Assembly: GCA_934675165.1 (NCBI GenBank)
Contig: CAKUPP010000041.1
Location: 1-6,174, forward strand
Direction of reading: 5' to 3'
DNA: 6,174 bases
Source: an uncultured Eubacteriales bacterium
Lineage (GTDB): Bacteria > Bacillota > Clostridia > Oscillospirales > Acutalibacteraceae
The stretch's first letter is position 1, and the number at the start of each line of letters is the position of its first letter. Below the pieces are notes generated by a model. That model saw only the letters and a program-made list of their open reading frames with translations. It was not told the origin of the DNA and did no database searches. The position numbers and the translations under genes are program-made. Positions 1 through 5,134 of this stretch are shown here, in pieces.

Positions 1-94
1 GCTTCTCCTTCTGATTTTATTTCCTCTTTTATCCTTCATGGTGAAGTCTTCTAATTTTGTAACACATCATTGACAAACCTACAATTTCAATTTA
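1..94. other. left-edge sequence, no assignable gene
   Basis: This stretch follows the stop codon of the AbiEii toxin gene on the minus strand. No convincing hairpin terminator is visible. On the minus strand an ATG at position 39 opens 13 codons (starting MKDKRGNKIRRR) that run off the window edge. It has no good ribosome binding site, and its basic composition is not enough to name a product. It may be the start of another gene or simply non-coding sequence. Confidence 0.15.
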
Positions 95-1006
95 CTAATC
101 ATTTATCCAAACCTTTGAAATACAGCTCCAGTTCTTTTTAAAATCTGTTCCACTAATTATTGAGTTCCATATCGGGCGAAGAAAATTATTAAGTAATTCT
201 ATTACATCATTAAAACTTGAATGGGAAAAATCAAGGTTTTTAACAAAATTGTTCCATTTTAATTTCATTGATTCGTTTTCTGAAAAAGATATTATTATAT
301 CAAAAGTTTCATTCCTATATTCTGTACCACGATTTTGTAGCGTTTCAAAAATTGCTGTTCTTAGCTTTTCTCCATTAAAATCAAATGTATTACTTAAATA
401 GTAAATATCAAAATAATCTTTCATTCTGCTGGTTAGAGATAATCTTTGTATAATTGCATCGAATTTTTCTGAAATAGTGCTTTCTAAAGAATATGTAAGT
501 ATAGTTGGAGAAGTAAAATTTTCAAGTTGAGTAGGGATTTTTCTGCTTTCTGCGTAGGGAATAATAATATCTCCAACTCCAATATCTACATTGAAAGGTG
601 TTCTTGTATTTTTTATTTTTCCTATCATTTTAAAACTTACGCCGTTATATTTTCTGTGTGGAGATATTTTTTCATATCCACTACTTTCAAAAGTTATAAA
701 ATCATTTCCGGAATCTATTTTTATAATTTCAGTTATTATTTTTTCGATTTTATCTACATTATTAGGAAAGTTATTAGGAAAGTTTTTAAGTAAAAAATCA
801 ACGTCTATGGTTGAGCGACTTTCAAAATTTGAAAGTGTATATATAAATAACCCGCCTTTTAAAATTAAATTTTGAGAGTAATTTGACATTGAAATTCGTC
901 TTAAAAATTCTTCTTGACAGAAAAGTTGCAGACATAGCATAAACGGCTTTTTATAGGCTTTAGATTTATTTTTTAGTTTAGCAATTACCGAAGCTCCTTT
1001 ATCCAT
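95..1006 (-). CDS. abiEii: AbiEii/AbiGii-family nucleotidyltransferase toxin (type IV TA)
   Basis: This is the toxin of an AbiE abortive-infection system. The family (PF08843) consists of DNA-polymerase-beta-fold nucleotidyltransferases; relatives transfer nucleotides to RNA and cause reversible growth arrest. Visible family motifs in the 303-residue product are KGG at 50-52, then the metal-binding RSTIDVDF at 64-71 (D68, D70), DIGVGD at 141-146, the basic-acidic EKFDAIIQR at 180-188, and RMKDYFDIYYL at 194-204 (R194, K196, D197, D200). Length is normal and all expected motifs are present, so it should be active. The ATG at 1006 is chosen because it overlaps the antitoxin stop as TAATG and has a GGGGGTG ribosome site upstream; a GTG at 1015 would add three residues. 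Translation is probably coupled to the antitoxin. A 12-bp tandem duplication at 761-784 doubles the peptide FPNN just after the catalytic strand. Family assignment is firm; the cellular target is not known. Confidence 0.92.
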   Translation of the reverse strand: MDKGASVIAKLKNKSKAYKKPFMLCLQLFCQEEFLRRISMSNYSQNLILKGGLFIYTLSNFESRSTIDVDFLLKNFPNNFPNNVDKIEKIITEIIKIDSGNDFITFESSGYEKISPHRKYNGVSFKMIGKIKNTRTPFNVDIGVGDIIIPYAESRKIPTQLENFTSPTILTYSLESTISEKFDAIIQRLSLTSRMKDYFDIYYLSNTFDFNGEKLRTAIFETLQNRGTEYRNETFDIIISFSENESMKLKWNNFVKNLDFSHSSFNDVIELLNNFLRPIWNSIISGTDFKKNWSCISKVWIND

Positions 1007-1602
1007 TATAACCACACCCCCAATATATTTTGCATTTTTTTAGTGGCTTTTCTTTTTTCACAGTATTTAATCAAATTATCTATGTTTTTTTGGGGGTCAC
1101 TTATATAATTGTGGATTGCTTTATTAAAAACTTCATTATCCATTTTTGATTCACTTTTCAAACATTCACATATTAATCTATCTCTATCAAATATTTTTAC
1201 TAAGCACCCATCAATATTTACGTTTGTAACCCCATAACTTAATTTATCTGATGTTACGAAATAAGGCTTTATAAGGGGATAATCAATATCAAATCTTTTT
1301 TTGAAGGCATTTTTATTTATGCAAATATCCCACTGCAAAGGCGTTCTATCGCTATATCCATAGTAAAACAACGCTGAACACATACAGATTACACTATCCG
1401 GAAAAAGTCTGGATATTACACCTATTTCAGATTCATCTTCATTATCGACAAGGCGATAATATCCAAATCTTATCTTTTCAATAACACCATCTGAAATTAA
1501 TTTTTTTATATTTCTCGAACTTACATTAAATTTGGAAAGTTCTGATGTTTTCAATATTCCCGAGTTTTTAATAAATTTTGATTTTATAAATTCTACATCC
1601 AT
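1006..1602 (-). CDS. abiEi: AbiEi-family antitoxin / transcriptional repressor (type IV TA)
   Basis: This is the antitoxin of the AbiE pair. Residues ~8-52 form a winged helix-turn-helix (NSGILKTSELSKFNVSSRNIKKLISDG, then the wing IEKIRFGYYRL) that in this family binds the operon's own promoter. The C-terminal part carries the typical AbiEi signatures SALFYYGYSDRTP (about 76-88) and VKIFDRDRLICECLK (about 135-149); in studied members this domain counteracts the toxin without stable protein-protein contact. The 198-residue length is usual for the family. The ATG at 1602 has a GAGCGGTG ribosome site at close spacing; a GTG at 1608 would add two residues. It is first in the operon, and its stop overlaps the toxin start. 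The promoter at 1642-1670 and the adjacent inverted repeat are the likely autoregulation site. Confidence is high because both partners are recognisable and adjacent in the standard order. Confidence 0.9.
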   Translation of the reverse strand: MDVEFIKSKFIKNSGILKTSELSKFNVSSRNIKKLISDGVIEKIRFGYYRLVDNEDESEIGVISRLFPDSVICMCSALFYYGYSDRTPLQWDICINKNAFKKRFDIDYPLIKPYFVTSDKLSYGVTNVNIDGCLVKIFDRDRLICECLKSESKMDNEVFNKAIHNYISDPQKNIDNLIKYCEKRKATKKMQNILGVWL

Positions 1603-1641
1603 AAACACACCGCTCTATTTTAAAATTTTATTATAAATTAT

Positions 1642-1670
1642 ATTTTACGATAAAATAAAAATTATTGCAA
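1642..1670 (-). promoter_or_regulatory. predicted sigma-A promoter of the abiEi-abiEii operon
   Basis: On the minus strand, -35 TTGCAA (1665-1670) is followed after 17 bp by -10 TAAAAT (1642-1647). This places the start of transcription about 30 nt upstream of the abiEi start codon. Spacing is ideal and both hexamers are close to consensus. The surrounding sequence is very AT-rich, so other matches by chance are possible. Confidence 0.55.
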
Positions 1671-1715
1671 CACTAATCCAACTCTTTTTTGAAAAAATAA
1701 GTGTTGAATTAGTGT
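1670..1715. repeat. imperfect inverted repeat / long hairpin upstream of abiE
   Basis: The arm ACACTAATCCAAC (1670-1682) pairs with GTTGAATTAGTGT (1703-1715), 12 of 13 positions matching. The pairing continues inward through CTTTTTT/AAAAAATAAG with mismatches to a GAAA tip at 1691-1694, giving a stem of about 21 positions. It touches the -35 of the abiE promoter, so it could be the operator bound by AbiEi, which in studied systems recognises inverted repeats. Alternatively it could act as a terminator for minus-strand transcription coming from the terminase remnant, since the sequence after the stem is moderately T-rich. The sequence does not decide between these. Confidence 0.5.
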
Positions 1716-1743
1716 AATTACTTCTATGATAATTATGTGAGTT

Positions 1744-2226
1744 TTAAAACGGCAGAAATTTTCTATCAATAAATTTAATTGAAAGCGTAGACAGTTCTTT
1801 AAAAAGTTGTGAAAGCATGGCGACTGCATCGGGAGCATCGTCATGTTTTGCTTTTCCGGTTACTGTAAAACTAAAAAGATTTTGCATGAACCTTTTGTAC
1901 TGTGTATCTTGTTTAGACTTATGAAGAAATATAAAATTTTTTTTTACAAAATCGCTCTCGGTAATGATTTTTGTAATCTTATTACTTGATGTAAAAAATG
2001 TGCGAATAGAGGTGTTTCCGCCTTGATTTTTTATTTGTTCGTCAACTTCTTTAGCGTAATAATCACCGCCGTTATTCGATTCTATATCCATTCTGGAAAT
2101 GTGATTTTTTACGCATAAATTGGCTACCATTGGCTTTGTAATTTCCGGAAGTCCGTTATTAAACACCACTTCTTTTATATAAATTTTGTCGCCGTAAACA
2201 TATCCACAAGGGCAACAAACACAGGT
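1744..2226 (-). pseudogene. terL: phage terminase large subunit, 3' remnant (nuclease domain only)
   Basis: The reading frame encodes the C-terminal third of a TerL packaging motor. Recognisable are GYVYGDKIYIKEVVFNNGLP (beginning near 2208), then DIESNNGGDYYAKEVDEQIK with the second catalytic acid, and KHDDAPDAVAMLSQLF near the end with the last catalytic acids of the RNase-H-like nuclease. The frame is closed by a TAG at 2227-2229. No ATG gives a sensible start; a GTG at 2169 is the first possible one. The whole Walker A/B ATPase domain and the first nuclease aspartate, which normally lies just upstream of the GYVYGDK strand, are absent. The family is usually around 400-550 residues, so about two thirds is lost. 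It cannot package DNA and is a relic of an integrated tailed phage, probably cut away by a deletion or by insertion of the neighbouring TA operon. There are no other phage genes in the window. Confidence 0.85.
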
Positions 2227-2245
2227 CTAATTATTATTTAGTAAA

Positions 2246-2292
2246 ATTATGCTTGTACTGTATTCGCAATTATGCTATAATTATGGCATAAT
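2246..2292 (+). promoter_or_regulatory. promoter and operator-like repeats of the Phd/ParE operon
   Basis: A strong promoter is visible: -35 TTGTAC (2253-2258), 17 bp, -10 TATAAT (2276-2281), with an extended -10 TG at 2273-2274. Overlaying it are three copies of one heptamer: ATTATGC at 2246-2252 and 2269-2275, and its complement GCATAAT at 2286-2292. The last two form an inverted repeat centred on the -10. Phd/YefM antitoxins repress their own operons by binding palindromes over the promoter, so these are probable operator half-sites. The antitoxin ribosome site AAGAGGTGA follows at 2298-2306. Confidence 0.7.
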
Positions 2293-2310
2293 AAATTAAG
2301 AGGTGATTTT

Positions 2311-2571
2311 ATGCCCTGTATAATACCAATCAATAAACTAAGGGATACAATGGAAATTTCCGACATGTGTATTAGCAAGCATGAGCCTATTTTCATAACA
2401 AAAAATGGTTATGGAAACATGGTTATTATGAGCATGGAAACCTATGAAGAGCAAATGGCTAAAGCTGATATTTACCATAAAGTTTTGGTTGCCGAGAAGC
2501 AAATTCAAAATGATGAACTCCTTGACGGAGAGGAGACTATAGATAATCTCTGTGAAAAATATGGATCATAA
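2311..2571 (+). CDS. Phd/YefM-family antitoxin (type II TA)
   Basis: This 86-residue protein is the antitoxin of a type II system. It neutralises the toxin encoded next to it by direct binding and, as usual for the family (PF02604), should repress its own promoter. The N-terminal half, PINKLRDTMEISDMCISKHEPIFITKNGYGNMVIMSMETYEE (residues 6-47), is a textbook Phd/YefM DNA-binding and dimerisation fold. The acidic C-terminal tail (about 55-86, ending in GEETIDNLCEKYGS) is the part expected to wrap around the toxin. The ATG at 2311 is preceded by AAGAGGTGA at ideal spacing. The last 11 nt overlap the toxin gene, so the two are cotranscribed and translationally coupled. It sits in front of a toxin, complete and in the standard order. 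Confidence 0.93.
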   Translation: MPCIIPINKLRDTMEISDMCISKHEPIFITKNGYGNMVIMSMETYEEQMAKADIYHKVLVAEKQIQNDELLDGEETIDNLCEKYGS

Positions 2572-2878
2572 GTATAAACTTAAAATAACACCGGCGGCAT
2601 CCGAAGATTTGGAAAATATTTATAGGTATATAAAAAACAACCTTAAATCCGGAGTGGCGGCGAAAAACTTGATAGTTAAGATAAGTACAAAATTAAAGTC
2701 TATTCCCGATTTCCCGTATATGTATGAACTTTCAAGAGACAAAGTGCTTTGTCAAAAAGGATATCGAAAAGTAGTGATAAATAATTACGTAGCTCTTTAT
2801 TTGGTAGATGAAAAAAGAAAATTTGTTATAATATCCAGAATATTTTATGGATCGATGAATTATGAAGCTCACGTTTAA
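2561..2878 (+). CDS. ParE/RelE-superfamily toxin (type II TA)
   Basis: This 105-residue protein has the ParE/RelE toxin fold (PF05016). Residues 5-11 (YKLKITP) form the first strand, 12-48 the helical hairpin (AASEDLENIYRYIKNNL and following), and 67-96 the sheet KGYRKVVINNYVALYLVDEKRKFVIISRIFYG. Superfamily members act either as ribosome-dependent mRNA endonucleases (RelE) or DNA gyrase poisons (ParE); the helical hairpin and sequence style favour the ParE/StbE branch, but the target cannot be fixed from sequence. The ATG at 2561 is preferred over a GTG at 2552. Neither has a good ribosome site of its own, which fits translation coupled to the antitoxin through the 11-nt overlap and keeps toxin below antitoxin. 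The gene looks intact. Confidence 0.9.
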   Translation: MDHKYKLKITPAASEDLENIYRYIKNNLKSGVAAKNLIVKISTKLKSIPDFPYMYELSRDKVLCQKGYRKVVINNYVALYLVDEKRKFVIISRIFYGSMNYEAHV

Positions 2879-2891
2879 TGTGAGTTTTTGT
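2865..2891 (+). terminator. rho-independent terminator after the TA operon
   Basis: The stem CTCAC (2868-2872) / GTGAG (2880-2884), extended by A-U and G-U pairs on the outer side, has a 7-nt loop and is followed directly by TTTTTG and TTTT. The toxin stop codon lies in the loop, so the terminator overlaps the gene end. The stem is short but the T-run is good. Confidence 0.65.
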
Positions 2892-3040
2892 TTTCAAAAT
2901 GGTATGATAAGGTATTTCTAAATTCAAAGGTTTGAAAACACTACCTTTAATATTTATGACAGTTAGAGATAAAGATGATCTAATGTATCAAATTGATACA
3001 TTAGGTTAAAAAGGTCAAATATTTACTATAACCCAAATAA
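2892..3040. other. non-coding gap between TA operon and protease gene
   Basis: No gene can be supported here. A bulged 6-bp hairpin, AAAGGT (2926-2931) with ACCTTT (2943-2948), is present. A weak promoter-like pair, TTGAAA (2932-2937) with TATGAC (2955-2960) at 17 bp, is possible. An ATG at 2956 opens only 17 codons (MTVRDKDDLMYQIDTLG) before TAA; this may be a scrap of a lost gene. The perfect palindrome at 2980-3004 is listed separately. All three plus-strand frames contain stops just before 3041. Confidence 0.35.
2980..3004. repeat. perfect palindrome, 12-bp arms with one central base
   Basis: CTAATGTATCAA (2980-2991) is followed by a single A and then its exact complement TTGATACATTAG (2993-3004). 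There is no T-run after it, so it is not a simple terminator. The size, near-perfect symmetry and tiny centre suggest a DNA site bound by a homodimeric protein such as a repressor, or a recombination site, rather than an RNA hairpin. It lies upstream of the protease gene and downstream of a weak promoter match. The protein that would bind it is unknown. Confidence 0.6.
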
Positions 3041-3238
3041 TTATCATTTTGTAGTGTCAGTTCTGAGGAGGAGTATAAGTTTATTGACGAGGAATCTGCA
3101 ATAGGTTTTCAACCTACTGATGAAATTTTAGTCGAGGACATCAGTTTTGACGACGGATATAGATCAGGAGAAATATCGGGTGTTAAGGTAGCCGACACAA
3201 ACAAAATACAACTAAATGGTATAATAATACCCGGTGAT
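3041..3238 (+). other. in-frame 5' coding extension of the protease without a start codon
   Basis: The reading frame of the calpain-like gene stays open for 66 codons upstream of its first usable start (TTG at 3239), back to a TAA at 3038-3040. The translation looks like real protein: acidic SSEEEYKFIDEESAIGF, then QPTDEILVEDISFDDGYRSG, then GVKVADTNKIQLNGIIIPGD. No ATG, GTG or TTG lies in this frame before 3239. A perfect AGGAGG at 3066-3071 falls inside the frame but has only an ATT codon (3083) at plausible spacing. The best explanation is that the original start and first few codons were removed by a deletion or rearrangement near 3040-3055. Use of a non-standard start is the alternative. 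Confidence 0.6.
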
Positions 3239-4102
3239 TTGGGTATAAATTACAATGTAACTACAGGTGGATATAATGAGGATTGGGTCCCTAAAGTAAG
3301 TGATATTAGGCAATCAGGGAGAATAGGCAATTGTTGGATGCTAACGGCTTTATTAACTTTAATTGATAACGGTAAATCCGATAGTATAAGAGATTGTTTT
3401 GTAAATTATGATACTTTTTTGAATGACAAAATTGCAAGGTTTAAATTTTTTAAATTAGAGTTTAGCTACATTAGTTGGTTCAATCCGTTTAATTGGTCGG
3501 CAAATATAACAATTGGTGATACTGTAGAAATAAAAGTTGACAACACAATCCATAAAGAGACAAACGGAAGTGCAGTTTGGGTAAAACTATTTGAAAAGGC
3601 ATTTGCTGCGTATATAGCTCAAAATTGTATAAGTTCAACAAGCTGTTTTCGACGTTTTCTTCTTCCAAACAATGGTGATGTTGTAGGTGAAAAAATTGAC
3701 ATAAGTAAAATATTAAGTGGCAGTTTTCCTTGCTTTTGTAGAGCAGCTGTAACCGGAATACCAGAACAATGTGTAAAAGAATTGACGTTAAACTTGTGTA
3801 ATAGAAATGATGATATTTTAAGATTATTTTATAATTGTTCAGAAAATAATATCCCTCTATGTTTCAGTGTTGCTTCGTGTAAAAAATATACTGACATTGC
3901 CACAAATCAAGAAAAAAGACTTCAACCCGGTCACTCCTATTCTTTTTTGAAATATGATTCAGTGAATAAACGTATTTATTTTCGCGATCCACGTCATGGC
4001 AGTGAAGAACGTATAATTAAATTTGATATTTTTTGTGACTTAGTAAAGGGTTTTATTTTTGGATTAAAACAATTTGATAAACAAAAGGAGCGTTTTGAAT
4101 GA
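3239..4102 (+). CDS. calpain-like (peptidase C2) cysteine protease, probably 5'-truncated
   Basis: The product resembles the catalytic domain of calpains, papain-fold cysteine endopeptidases that cut other proteins at limited sites. Counting from the TTG at 3239, SDIRQSGRIGNCWMLTALLTL (21-41) matches the active-site helix, with Cys32 as nucleophile and Gln25 as likely oxyanion residue. AVWVKLFEKAFAAY (112-125) matches the calpain motif usually written LWVxLLEKAYAK. GHSYSFLKY (231-239) supplies His232. RIYFRDPRHG (245-254) aligns with the usual RNPWG motif but has Asp250 in place of the catalytic Asn and lacks the Trp. No calcium-binding C-terminal domains and no signal peptide are present. 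The TTG has no properly spaced ribosome site and the frame is open and protein-like back to 3041, so the true N-terminus is probably lost. The stop overlaps the next gene (ATGA), implying a shared transcript. Cysteines are numerous, which argues for a cytoplasmic protein. Family call is good; activity is uncertain because of the truncation and the Asn-to-Asp change. Confidence 0.75.
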   Translation: MGINYNVTTGGYNEDWVPKVSDIRQSGRIGNCWMLTALLTLIDNGKSDSIRDCFVNYDTFLNDKIARFKFFKLEFSYISWFNPFNWSANITIGDTVEIKVDNTIHKETNGSAVWVKLFEKAFAAYIAQNCISSTSCFRRFLLPNNGDVVGEKIDISKILSGSFPCFCRAAVTGIPEQCVKELTLNLCNRNDDILRLFYNCSENNIPLCFSVASCKKYTDIATNQEKRLQPGHSYSFLKYDSVNKRIYFRDPRHGSEERIIKFDIFCDLVKGFIFGLKQFDKQKERFE

Positions 4103-4737
4103 ATAAAATTGGTTTTAAAAAAATTTGCAAAATATGTTTAGCATTAATTTGTCTATTTAGTTTGTATCATACGAATATAAAGGCAACTACTGACGAATTA
4201 TTTGATTATAGAGGCTTCGACAAACAGGGTATGCACAGAATTACAAAAACGCAGTTTGATCAGTATGGTTATGATGTGAATTTTTTTAATAAAGAAGGCT
4301 ATACCATTACAGGTTTTGACAAAAATTTTATACACAAAGATACAAAAACTAAATACAGCTCTGATAATTATGATATAAACGGTTGTGATAAAAACGGAAT
4401 AGAGTTTTATTCGAAGGTTTGTTGTGTTTTTGGTGGCTACGATATCAAAGGCTTTGATATACGCAACAAGCACAAAGCTACTGGTACGCGTTATGATCCA
4501 GAAGGTTATGATAGATATGGGTTTAATCGGGATAGAATACATAAAGATACAAGAACAAAATTGAGCCCACAGGGTTTTGATTATAGAGGCTTTATGCACG
4601 ATGACACCCAAGAATATTTTAACGTATTTACTCAATCGTACTATGATAAGGATGGTCTGAGCTTTTGGGGTAAAGATGGTAATGGCAATACTCCCGGATT
4701 TTTACATTGGTTATTTAGTAAAAGTTGGTATAATTGA
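4099..4737 (+). CDS. secreted 23-residue-repeat protein of unknown function
   Basis: I do not recognise a named family. Residues 1-29 form a Sec signal peptide: basic MNKIGFKK, a hydrophobic core ICLALICLFSL, and a probable cleavage after IKA. No lipobox is evident. The mature protein is built of about six 23-residue units at 39-61, 72-94, 95-117, 118-140, 141-163 and 164-185. The consensus is roughly GFDxxxxHKxTxTxYxxxGYDxx, rich in Gly, Asp, Tyr and Lys. Units 2 to 6 are directly contiguous, while unit 3 is degenerate with two cysteines. The C-terminus is Gly/Asn-rich and then aromatic (FLHWLFSKSWYN). The ATG overlaps the protease stop and has a strong AAGGAG site (4085-4090), so it is made with the protease. 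Possible roles are an inhibitor or immunity protein for the protease, its substrate, or a surface-binding repeat protein. These are guesses from context. Translation and secretion are well supported, function is not. Confidence 0.8.
   Translation: MNKIGFKKICKICLALICLFSLYHTNIKATTDELFDYRGFDKQGMHRITKTQFDQYGYDVNFFNKEGYTITGFDKNFIHKDTKTKYSSDNYDINGCDKNGIEFYSKVCCVFGGYDIKGFDIRNKHKATGTRYDPEGYDRYGFNRDRIHKDTRTKLSPQGFDYRGFMHDDTQEYFNVFTQSYYDKDGLSFWGKDGNGNTPGFLHWLFSKSWYN
4213..4653 (+). repeat. six 23-codon protein repeats
   Basis: The region encodes units beginning GFDKQGMHRITKT, GFDKNFIHKDTKT, GCDKNGIEFYSKV, GFDIRNKHKATGT, GFNRDRIHKDTRT and GFMHDDTQEYF, each with a period of 23 residues (69 nt). Units 1 and 2 are separated by ten extra residues; the last is one residue short. 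The DNA copies have diverged, so this is an old amplification kept at protein level rather than a recent tandem expansion. Confidence 0.75.
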
Positions 4738-4787
4738 TATACAAGTTGAAGATTATTAACAATAACGCTTGGTGACTCTGTTTATTT

Positions 4788-5048
4788 TTATCTAAATTGA
4801 AATTCTATATTTTCCTCCTTGCAAACTACAACTTTATCTACCATGACATACCAAGGCTTCTCATCAATTTCATCGGTTCCTGTCCGGGCTTCATCTGCAT
4901 AAACTCTGACGACATATTGCCAATTGGAATTATCCTGGATAAACTTACTGTAGTAGCTAATTTGAGCTGACAATGAATGCATCATTGCATCTTTTCCACT
5001 GGATACTCTGGCATATGCAGCTACCTTTTTTATTTCGTAACATATCAA
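4788..5048 (-). pseudogene. large serine recombinase with internal deletion
   Basis: Residues 8-59 (KVAAYARVSSGKDAMMHSLSAQISYYSKFIQDN..., ending ADEARTGTDE) are the N-terminal resolvase catalytic region of a large serine recombinase, with the nucleophile serine in ARVSS (Ser16). Immediately after this the frame continues as PWYVMVDKVVVCKEENIEFQFR, which looks like the very C-terminus of the same family (LxDKVxVxxxxxIxFxF). The rest of the resolvase fold, the recombinase domain, the zinc-ribbon and the coiled coil are missing, so roughly 400 or more of the usual 500-550 residues have been deleted. The join lies near 4861-4874, where the 5-bp direct repeat TCATC occurs twice, a plausible deletion junction. 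Only a TTG at 5048 could start it, with no ribosome site. It is inactive, and a relic of an integrative element or phage. Confidence 0.8.
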
Positions 5049-5093
5049 TTGTAAACCAACACAAATTTATTGATTTTATTTTCTTTATGCGGG

Positions 5094-5122
5094 TTCATAA
5101 AGTTTTAATATTATGATATAAT
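5094..5122 (+). promoter_or_regulatory. predicted promoter of the AAA-ATPase-like gene
   Basis: -35 TTCATA (5094-5099), a 17-bp spacer, and a perfect -10 TATAAT (5117-5122) preceded by an extended -10 TG (5114-5115). Transcription would start near 5129, giving a leader of about 100 nt before the start codon at 5228. Confidence 0.65.
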
Positions 5123-5134
5123 AAGTAACAAGAA

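Noticed and set aside
1..39. Start of a minus-strand gene at position 39
   Set aside because: Only 13 codons are visible, with no ribosome site; described as edge sequence instead of a CDS.
527..875. Two plus-strand open frames (527-793, 591-875)
   Set aside because: They lie antisense to the well-supported AbiEii gene, are low-complexity Phe/Ile/Tyr-rich, and have no ribosome site.
1662..1844. Minus-strand 60-codon frame
   Set aside because: It overlaps the terminase remnant in another frame, runs into the hairpin region, and shows no family resemblance.
3060..3105. AGGAGG at 3066-3071 as a ribosome site for a TTG start at 3084
   Set aside because: That TTG is out of frame with the protease and meets a TAG after six codons.
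4198..4635. Minus-strand 145-codon frame
   Set aside because: It is the mirror of the 23-residue-repeat gene; its long openness follows from the repeat's codon pattern on the other strand.
4738..4787. A terminator after the repeat-protein gene
   Set aside because: Only a tiny TTATT/AATAA hairpin is present, with no T-run directly after it; not enough to call.
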